Origin: an uncultured Pelagibacteraceae bacterium
Lineage (GTDB): Bacteria > Pseudomonadota > Alphaproteobacteria > Pelagibacterales > Pelagibacteraceae
Reading direction: 5' to 3'
Assembly: GCA_902517735.1 (NCBI GenBank)
Contig: CABYDK010000002.1
Coordinates: 25,001-59,810 of the forward strand
Length of the DNA: 34,810 nt
In this document: piece by piece, positions 28,257-34,810 of the stretch
How positions within the stretch are numbered: the first letter of the stretch is position 1
Layout: each line of letters begins with the position of its first letter
Program-made: the position numbers and the translations under genes
Notes under the pieces: model-generated
Told to the model about the DNA's origin: nothing
Seen by the model: only the letters and a program-made list of their open reading frames with translations
The model's database searches: none

Positions 28257-28997
28257 TTAAAAGTTATCCAATTTTTCAAGTAATTTTGAATTAATATCAG
28301 TGCTTGATGCAATAATTTTAATATTTTTATTTTCTGATAGATTAAAATTATTAACAATCCCCCCAGCTTCTTTAACTAAAATAATACCTGCTGCAATATC
28401 CCAAAGATTGAGATCGTGCTGGAAAAACCCATCATATCTTCCTGCTGCAACATAAGCCATATCAAGTGCAGCACATCCAGATTTCCTGTAAGATAATTCT
28501 GGTTCTTGTTTAATTTTACCTCCAGTTACAAATAAACAATTATTTAATTTATTTTTTTTTGAAACTTTTATTCTATGATTATTAAAAAAAGCCCCATTGT
28601 TTTTTTCTGCAAAAAAAAGTTCATTTTTAATAGGATCAAAGATTAGGCCTGAAATTATCTCATTATAAGATTTTAAAGCAATTGAAATAGCGAAATGTGG
28701 AATACCATGTAAAAAATTTATAGTTCCATCTATTGGATCAATAATCCAAGTATTATTTTTATCTTTATTATTTTCTATACCTTTTTCCTCGCTGATGATA
28801 GAATAATTAGGTTTAGCCTTTTTTAATTCTTCAATTATTATTTTTTCTACTTTGATATCTGCATTTGTTACAAAGTCTGAGGGTCCCTTTTTGGATACTT
28901 GTAGTTTTTCAATTTCACCAAAATCTCTTATAAGAATTTTTGAAGCTTTCTCACTAGCTTTTATCATTATATTAAGATTTGGAGAAATTGATTTCAC
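28257..28997 (-). CDS. suhB: inositol monophosphatase family protein (SuhB-like)
   Basis: [63 protein letters not shown]. Start proposed at GTG 28997; the track start at 29042 overlaps efp. Confidence 0.85.
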   Translation of the reverse strand: MKSISPNLNIMIKASEKASKILIRDFGEIEKLQVSKKGPSDFVTNADIKVEKIIIEELKKAKPNYSIISEEKGIENNKDKNNTWIIDPIDGTINFLHGIPHFAISIALKSYNEIISGLIFDPIKNELFFAEKNNGAFFNNHRIKVSKKNKLNNCLFVTGGKIKQEPELSYRKSGCAALDMAYVAAGRYDGFFQHDLNLWDIAAGIILVKEAGGIVNNFNLSENKNIKIIASSTDINSKLLEKLDNF

Positions 28998-29001
28998 AGA
29001 A

Positions 29002-29562
29002 TTAAATTTTTTTGATGTATTCCAAGTTTCTTGTATCGACAATTACTTCATCGCCAGCCTCAATAAATGGAGGTACTTGAATACTTAGACCGTTATCTAA
29101 TTTAGCAGGTTTATAAGATGAGGATACTGTTTGACCCTTTAAAGCAACATCGGTTGTTTCAATTTTACAATTTACCTGATTTGGCAAATCTATAGAAATT
29201 GGATTTTCATTATAAAAACTAATTGAAACTTCTAAATTTTCAGAAAGCAATTTACCTTTATCTCCAACTATATTTTTTTTAACTTCTATTTGTTCAAATG
29301 ATTTTGGATTAATAAAATAATAGTTATTTTCATCTTTATAAATATAATTAAAATTAGTTTCTACTATAGAAGCTTTTTCAACAGTCTCATTTGATCTAAA
29401 TCTTTCATTTAACTTAGTATTTTTGTTTATACTTTTCATTTCAACTTGAGCAAAAGCACCACCCTTACCTGGTTTAACATGTTGAGTTTTTAGGACTTGC
29501 CATAAGTCATTTTTATATTCTAAAAGCATTCCAACTTTTATTTCATTAGCATTTATTTTCAT
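29002..29562 (-). CDS. efp: translation elongation factor P
   Basis: MKINANEIKVGMLLEYKNDLWQVLKTQHVKPGKGGAFAQVEMKSI; C-terminal IQVPPFIEAGDEVIVDTRNLEYIKKI. Confidence 0.96.
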   Translation of the reverse strand: MKINANEIKVGMLLEYKNDLWQVLKTQHVKPGKGGAFAQVEMKSINKNTKLNERFRSNETVEKASIVETNFNYIYKDENNYYFINPKSFEQIEVKKNIVGDKGKLLSENLEVSISFYNENPISIDLPNQVNCKIETTDVALKGQTVSSSYKPAKLDNGLSIQVPPFIEAGDEVIVDTRNLEYIKKI

Positions 29563-30173
29563 TTTAATTTATTAATTGCATCTATCGGTTTTAATTTCTT
29601 ATTATTCCAAATGTAACCTGAGATAGCTAAAAAGTCTGCTTTGTTCAACAAAAGTTTTTTGTAGTTTAAGTTATTAATACCCCCTATGGCTACTATGGGA
29701 ATATTTGAATATTTCTTGAGTTTTTTTATTATTTCAATATTTGCCTTATACTTTACTCTTTTTGTTTTTGATAAGTTAAATGCTCCAAAAGCTAAGTAAT
29801 CAGCACCACTTTTAACAGCTAATTTTGCTAATCTTAAAGAATTGTGACAAGTTATTCCGATAATTTTTTTTTTTAAAAGCTTTCTAGCATCATGAATATT
29901 CATATCCTTTTGACCCAAATGACATCCATCAGCATTTATCATTTTTGCTAATAAAGGATCATCGTTAATCAAAAATTTTACATTAACTTTTTTACATATA
30001 TCTTTAATTTTTTTACCAATCTGAACCTTTTGTTTTAATGTGTATTTTTTTAGTCTCATTTGAAAAAAACTAACTTTACCAGTCTTTAAAACTGTATTTA
30101 GGTTTTTATAAAAATTTTTAGATATTCTATTTGGTGAAATAAGATAAATTTTTTTTTTTTTATTTACTTTCAA
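29559..30173 (-). CDS. thiE: thiamine-phosphate synthase-like protein
   Basis: IYLISPNRI, FLINDDPLLAKMINADGCHLGQKDM, SGADYLAFGAFNLSKTKRV, IPIVAIGGINN. Start proposed at TTG 30173; the track ORF (from 30308) overlaps fba by ~150 nt. Confidence 0.75.
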   Translation of the reverse strand: MKVNKKKKIYLISPNRISKNFYKNLNTVLKTGKVSFFQMRLKKYTLKQKVQIGKKIKDICKKVNVKFLINDDPLLAKMINADGCHLGQKDMNIHDARKLLKKKIIGITCHNSLRLAKLAVKSGADYLAFGAFNLSKTKRVKYKANIEIIKKLKKYSNIPIVAIGGINNLNYKKLLLNKADFLAISGYIWNNKKLKPIDAINKLK

Positions 30174-31170
30174 GTTCGTTCGACCATTTTCCTTGAGCAG
30201 CCAAGCTACACATTTTTGCTCTATGATTAAAAGTGATTTGAGTGTCTTTAATATCTTTATTATTTTTTGACCATTTTTTAAGTGCGCTTTGCTGTAAAGC
30301 TCTCCCATAAGAAAAAGTCATTTTAAATTCAGTATTATTATTTTTATTTATCAAATCTAAATTTTTTGTTGCTTCAATTTCAGATTGTCCTCCAGATAAA
30401 AAAGCTATACCAGGCACTTCATTAGGAACCGAGTCTCTAAGGCATTGGACTGTTTTTTTTGAGACTTCTTCATTAGAGATTTTATTTTTTGACTGATTAC
30501 CAGCTAATATCATATTTGGTTTTAAGATTACTCCAGTAAGATCAATTTTATGAAAAATTAACTGTTCAAAACATCTTTTAATAACTTCTGATGTTTTACT
30601 TAAACAAACTTCAGCAGAATGGTCGCCATCCATTAATAATTCTGGCTCAACAATTGGCACCATACCACATTCTTGAACTAATGCAGAGTATCTTGCAAGG
30701 GCGTGAGCATTGCTGTAGATAGCTAGTTCGCTAGGATATTTATTGCTTATGGAATAAACCCCTCTCCATTTTGTAAATCTTGCTCCAAGTTTATAATATG
30801 TTTTTAATCTTTCTCTTAAGCCATCTAAGCCTTCAGTAATTTTTTCTTCAGATGAATTTGCAAGGATTTTTGCACCAGTATCAACTTTTATACCTGGAGT
30901 TGCACCTGTACTAGAAATTAAATCAGGAACTGACTTTCCAGAACTTGTAATTTGATTAATCGTTTCATCAAACAGAATAACACCACCAATACATTCCCTC
31001 ATGCTCTCTGAAGAAAAAAGAGTCTCTCTAAATAGAAGTCTATTTTCCGGAGTAGAAGTTACATTCACCGCATCAAGTCTTTTTGTCATAGTTCCATTGC
31101 TTTCATCAGCAGCAAGAATGCCTTTACCATTAGAAATTATTTGAAGTGCGATTTTATTGAGTTCTGTCAT
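30160..31170 (-). CDS. class I fructose-bisphosphate aldolase
   Basis: GKGILAADESNGTMTKRL, FTKWRGVYSI, MVPIVEPELLMDGDHS, GVILKPNMILAGNQS, IAFLSGGQSEIEATKNL. Confidence 0.95.
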   Translation of the reverse strand: MTELNKIALQIISNGKGILAADESNGTMTKRLDAVNVTSTPENRLLFRETLFSSESMRECIGGVILFDETINQITSSGKSVPDLISSTGATPGIKVDTGAKILANSSEEKITEGLDGLRERLKTYYKLGARFTKWRGVYSISNKYPSELAIYSNAHALARYSALVQECGMVPIVEPELLMDGDHSAEVCLSKTSEVIKRCFEQLIFHKIDLTGVILKPNMILAGNQSKNKISNEEVSKKTVQCLRDSVPNEVPGIAFLSGGQSEIEATKNLDLINKNNNTEFKMTFSYGRALQQSALKKWSKNNKDIKDTQITFNHRAKMCSLAAQGKWSNELESK

Positions 31171-31171
31171 A

Positions 31172-32350
31172 TCAGTTTAATGCGGTTATACCAGGAAGCT
31201 TTTTACCTTCAAGGTATTCTAAAAAAGCTCCACCAGCAGTTGAAACAAAATTAAAATTATCAACAGCATTTAAACTATTAAGCAACGAAACGGTATCTCC
31301 ACCACCGGCTACTGAAAAAATTTTATTTTTTATATTATTTTCAATTATCTTTTTTGCTATTTGAATACTTCCGTTTGCAAAATTTGGATTTTCAAAATAT
31401 CCAGCAGGCCCATTCCATAAGATTGTTTTGCTTTCATCAATAATTTTACTAATTTTGTTTACTGTTTTTGGCCCAATATCTAAAATCATTTCATCAGATA
31501 AAATTTCATTTAAATTTTTATTTTGTGGGGATCCATTAAAATTTTTTGCTACAAGAACATCTTCTGGATAAATTAACTTACATCCCTTTGTTTCTGAAAG
31601 ATCAATTATTTCCTTAACATTTGAAAAAGAATTTTCTTCTTTTAAAGATTTTCCAATATTATTTCCCTCAAATTCAATAAAATTATTAGCCATTCCGCCT
31701 ATTAGAATAATGTTATCAAACTTAGGGATTAAATTTTTAATAATTTTTATTTTAGTTGAAATTTTTGATCCTCCAATAATGCAAGTAATAGGTTTTGTGA
31801 TTTCCGAAGTAATTTTTGTTAGGGCATTAACTTCCAAATCTAACTGTAATCCAGAAAAGGACGGAAGAAATTTCGAAATTTTATGAATTGAAGCATGTTC
31901 CCGATGTGAGCAAGAAAAAGCATCGTTAACGTAAATATCTCCTAAACCTGCTAAATGCTCGGCGAAGTCATAATCATCTTCCTCTTCTTCTGCATAAAAC
32001 CTTATATTTTCTAACATTAAAATATCTTCACTAAAATCATCAAAAAAATTTTTGCTTTTTATTTCATTGATATTTTTTGTTATAAGTTTTACATTTAAGT
32101 TTAATTTTTTTTGTAATTCATTACTTATTGGTTTTAAAGAAAGTTCATTAACAATTTTTCCTTTTGGTCTTCCTATATGAGATAAAATAATTATTTTTGC
32201 ATTTTTTTTAATTAAAAAATTTAAAGTAGGAAGAATTTTATTAATTCTAGTTGTATCTTTTATTTTTCCATTATCTAGTGGAACATTTAGGTCTAATCTT
32301 AACAATATTTTTTTTTTTTGAAGATTAGTTTCGTCTTTAATACTTCTCAT
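31172..32350 (-). CDS. pgk: phosphoglycerate kinase
   Basis: KILLRLDLNVPLDNGKI, LSHIGRPKGK, NDAFSCSHREHASI, IIGGSKISTKI, WNGPAGYFENPNF, SVAGGGDTVSLL. Confidence 0.97.
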   Translation of the reverse strand: MRSIKDETNLQKKKILLRLDLNVPLDNGKIKDTTRINKILPTLNFLIKKNAKIIILSHIGRPKGKIVNELSLKPISNELQKKLNLNVKLITKNINEIKSKNFFDDFSEDILMLENIRFYAEEEEDDYDFAEHLAGLGDIYVNDAFSCSHREHASIHKISKFLPSFSGLQLDLEVNALTKITSEITKPITCIIGGSKISTKIKIIKNLIPKFDNIILIGGMANNFIEFEGNNIGKSLKEENSFSNVKEIIDLSETKGCKLIYPEDVLVAKNFNGSPQNKNLNEILSDEMILDIGPKTVNKISKIIDESKTILWNGPAGYFENPNFANGSIQIAKKIIENNIKNKIFSVAGGGDTVSLLNSLNAVDNFNFVSTAGGAFLEYLEGKKLPGITALN

Positions 32351-33357
32351 TAAGAGATTTTACGTATATTTTCTGCTAAATCACACATTCGATTAGCAAA
32401 ACCCCATTCATTATCATACCAAGCTGAAATTTTTCCCATATTTTTTCCTACAACATTAGTTAAAGAGGCATCAACTATTGCAGAAGCTGAATGGTGATTA
32501 AAATCAATTGAAACTAATTTATCATGAGTAATTTCTAATATTTTCTTGAGCTTTTTTTTTGACGCAAATTCAAAAGCATTATTTATTTTTTCTTTATCAA
32601 TATTTTTTTTTGTACAAAATACTAGCTCTATAAGAGAAACATTTGGCGTCGGAACTCTCATAGCAACACCTTCTAATTTACCTTTCAAGCTTGGAATTAT
32701 TTCTCCAATAGTTTTAGAAGCTCCTGTAGATGTTGGAACTATTGATAGACTAGCTGATCTTGCTCGTCTAGAATCTTTATGAGAGTTATCCAAAATTCTT
32801 TGATCACTAGTAAAAGCATGAATTGTTGTCATAAAACCTTTTTCTATTTCGAAATTTTCATTAAGCACGTGTACTACTGGAGCCAAGCAATTAGTTGTAC
32901 AAGATGCTGCAGATATTATTTTGTCATTTTTAGATAATTTATTATCGTTAACACCGATTATAATTGTCTTATCAGCATTTTTACACGGTGCTGAAACTAT
33001 TACTTTTTGTGCACCATTTTCGATGTGAGAAATTAATTTTTCTTTTGAATTAAATTTACCAGTACACTCTAAAACATAGTCGACATTAAATTTTTTCCAA
33101 GGAATATCTTCTATTTTTGAAAATTGTGAAAATGTTATTTTATTTTTATTTATGATTAGATGATCATCATCAAAATCAAGATTTGCATTTAACTTTCCAT
33201 GTATTGAGTCGTACTTAATTAACTTACAAGTAGTTTCTAAATTAGATTTATTGTTTATATGTTGTATTTTTAAATTCGTATTTTTGTTCTCAATTATTGA
33301 TCTAACTACCATACGGCCAATTCTGCCCATTCCATTAATTCCAATTTTGATTGTCAT
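32350..33357 (-). CDS. gap: glyceraldehyde-3-phosphate dehydrogenase
   Basis: IKIGINGMGRIGRMVVRSI, SAASCTTNCLAPV, TIHAFTSDQRILD, RRARSASLSIVPTSTGASKTIG, WYDNEWGFANRM. Confidence 0.97.
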   Translation of the reverse strand: MTIKIGINGMGRIGRMVVRSIIENKNTNLKIQHINNKSNLETTCKLIKYDSIHGKLNANLDFDDDHLIINKNKITFSQFSKIEDIPWKKFNVDYVLECTGKFNSKEKLISHIENGAQKVIVSAPCKNADKTIIIGVNDNKLSKNDKIISAASCTTNCLAPVVHVLNENFEIEKGFMTTIHAFTSDQRILDNSHKDSRRARSASLSIVPTSTGASKTIGEIIPSLKGKLEGVAMRVPTPNVSLIELVFCTKKNIDKEKINNAFEFASKKKLKKILEITHDKLVSIDFNHHSASAIVDASLTNVVGKNMGKISAWYDNEWGFANRMCDLAENIRKIS

Positions 33358-34810
33358 TTTTTATTTTTAACCAATTTTTTTGATTTATTAACAATATTTG
33401 CGCTTACTAATCCAAAATATTTAAAAATATCTTTATAAGGTGCACTCTTTCCAAAATCGTCAATTCCAAAGCTCATACCACTTTCTCCAACATATTTTTT
33501 CCAACAGCCAACAGATCCTGCCTCAATAGATATTTTAGATTTAGTTTCTTTTAAAATATTATTTTTATATATATTTGATTGTAAATCGAAAAGATCCATA
33601 CACGGCATTGAAACAACTTTAGAATATATTTTATCTTTGGCCAATTTATGACTAACTTCTATTGCTAAATCAACTTCAGAGCCACTTGCGAGTATAGTTA
33701 AGTGGATTTTTTTATTAGTTCTTAAAATTTCATATGCTCCAAATGAGCATTTATTAGTTTTTGAAAAAGTTTTTCGGATTGGATTTAAATTTTGTCTTGT
33801 TAAAGATAAAATACTAGGAGTCTTTAAACCTTTTAAAGCAAGTTCCCAACATTCTATTGTTTCAATTCTGTCAGCTGGTCTAAAGACATTTAAATTTGGA
33901 ATTGAGCGTAAACTTGAAAGTTGTTCAATTGGTTGATGAGTAGGGCCGTCCTCTCCAAGACCTATAGAATCGTGTGTCATTACATAAATAACCCTTTTCT
34001 TCATTATCGCAGATAATCTTATTGAAGGTTTACAATAATCAGAAAATATTAAAAAAGTTCCACCATATGGAATTAAATTACTATGAAGTGCAAGACCATT
34101 CATAATTCCACTCATAGCATGTTCTCTCACTCCATAGTGGATATAATTTCCACTAAAGTCCCCAGGTTTGATTATTTTATGATTTTTTGTTTTAGTATTG
34201 TTAGATCCAGCCAAGTCAGCAGAACCACCTATTAGAGTACTATTTTGTTTTGTTAAAGCAGTTAGAGTTAGTTCAGAACATTTTCTTGTAGCGAAACTTT
34301 TAGGTTCGTTCAAAGCATTTTTCTTTTCAGTTTTTAGTATATTTGTAAAATTATTTTTAAATATTAGATTTAATTTTTTATTTTTCTTCCTAAATAATTT
34401 GGTCCATTTTCTTTCTTTTTTTTCTCCTTTTTTTCCGATTTCTCTCCATTCATTTAATAATTTGTTAGGAATTTCAAAAGGTTTAAATTTCCAATTTAAT
34501 TTATTTCTTACTAAATTAATTTCTTTTAGACCTAAAGGACTACCATGAGAAGACGCTTTACCAGATTTGTTTGGTGAACCAAATCCAATTTTAGTTTTGC
34601 ATGAGATAACAGTTGGTCTTTTAGCATTTTGAACTTTTTTTAAAGCTTGAAATATTTCTTTTTGATTATGTCCATTAATATAAATATAATGCCAGCCATA
34701 ACCCTCAAATCTTTTTTTAAAATTATCTGAAACTGCTAGATCAGTTGGTCCATCTATAGAAATAGAGTTATTATCAAAAAGCATTACTAGATTTTTGAGT
34801 TTTAAATGAC
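33354..34810 (-). CDS. tkt: transketolase (5' end beyond window)
   Basis: SISIDGPTDLAVSDNFKKRFEGYGWHY, GGSADLAGSNNTK, YGVREHAMSGIMNGLALH, THDSIGLGEDGPTHQPIEQLSSLRSIP. The frame stays open upstream of the track Met (…HLKLKNLVMLFDNN) to the window edge. Confidence 0.96.
   Translation of the reverse strand, partial: HLKLKNLVMLFDNNSISIDGPTDLAVSDNFKKRFEGYGWHYIYINGHNQKEIFQALKKVQNAKRPTVISCKTKIGFGSPNKSGKASSHGSPLGLKEINLVRNKLNWKFKPFEIPNKLLNEWREIGKKGEKKERKWTKLFRKKNKKLNLIFKNNFTNILKTEKKNALNEPKSFATRKCSELTLTALTKQNSTLIGGSADLAGSNNTKTKNHKIIKPGDFSGNYIHYGVREHAMSGIMNGLALHSNLIPYGGTFLIFSDYCKPSIRLSAIMKKRVIYVMTHDSIGLGEDGPTHQPIEQLSSLRSIPNLNVFRPADRIETIECWELALKGLKTPSILSLTRQNLNPIRKTFSKTNKCSFGAYEILRTNKKIHLTILASGSEVDLAIEVSHKLAKDKIYSKVVSMPCMDLFDLQSNIYKNNILKETKSKISIEAGSVGCWKKYVGESGMSFGIDDFGKSAPYKDIFKYFGLVSANIVNKSKKLVKNKK

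Noticed and set aside
27602-29088. Plus-strand ORFs 27602-27838 and 28852-29088
   Set aside because: Antisense to DUF1013 and suhB/efp; no supporting motif.
32546-34548. Plus-strand ORFs 32546-32782 and 34198-34548
   Set aside because: Antisense to gap and tkt, Phe/Leu-rich translations expected from A-rich coding strands.

Overview
This is a very AT-rich window, most consistent with a SAR11/Pelagibacterales-like alphaproteobacterium (inferred from composition, alphaproteobacterial gene families and layout). It opens in the 3' end of a 23S rRNA gene. The matching 5S rRNA does not appear until about 22.04 kb, so the rRNA operon is split by a roughly 21.8-kb surface-glycan island. The island encodes a PglK/MsbA-type ABC flippase, a NodU-type carbamoyltransferase, methyltransferases and a sugar formyltransferase. 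It also holds a tightly overlapping nonulosonic-acid-like cassette (SpsF-like cytidylyltransferase, Gfo/Idh oxidoreductase, DegT aminotransferase, NAD-epimerase, NeuB-family synthase, AsnB-like and PseA/WbpG-like amidotransferases, and a small unknown protein). The remaining island genes are a surface-carbohydrate protein, glycosyltransferases, a WecA/MraY-like transferase, a large membrane protein, an FkbM methyltransferase and a fusion-like GT2 protein. After the 5S come core genes: rpmJ, an ORF missing from the track (36-aa aa3-type cytochrome oxidase subunit IV-like), pntA1/pntA2/pntB, a lone GT4 and a transaldolase. Next are an initiator tRNA-Met and a long minus-strand run: tkt(partial)-gap-pgk-fba-thiE-efp-suhB-rpmE-trcR-like-rpsU. 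A hypervariable region between 23S and 5S is, to my knowledge, already described for SAR11, so the location is not new. The points most worth checking are the specific sugar chemistry, a promoter-like element placed exactly for the orphan 5S, the 13-nt 5S-rpmJ spacing, and a possible AUU start for rpsU.
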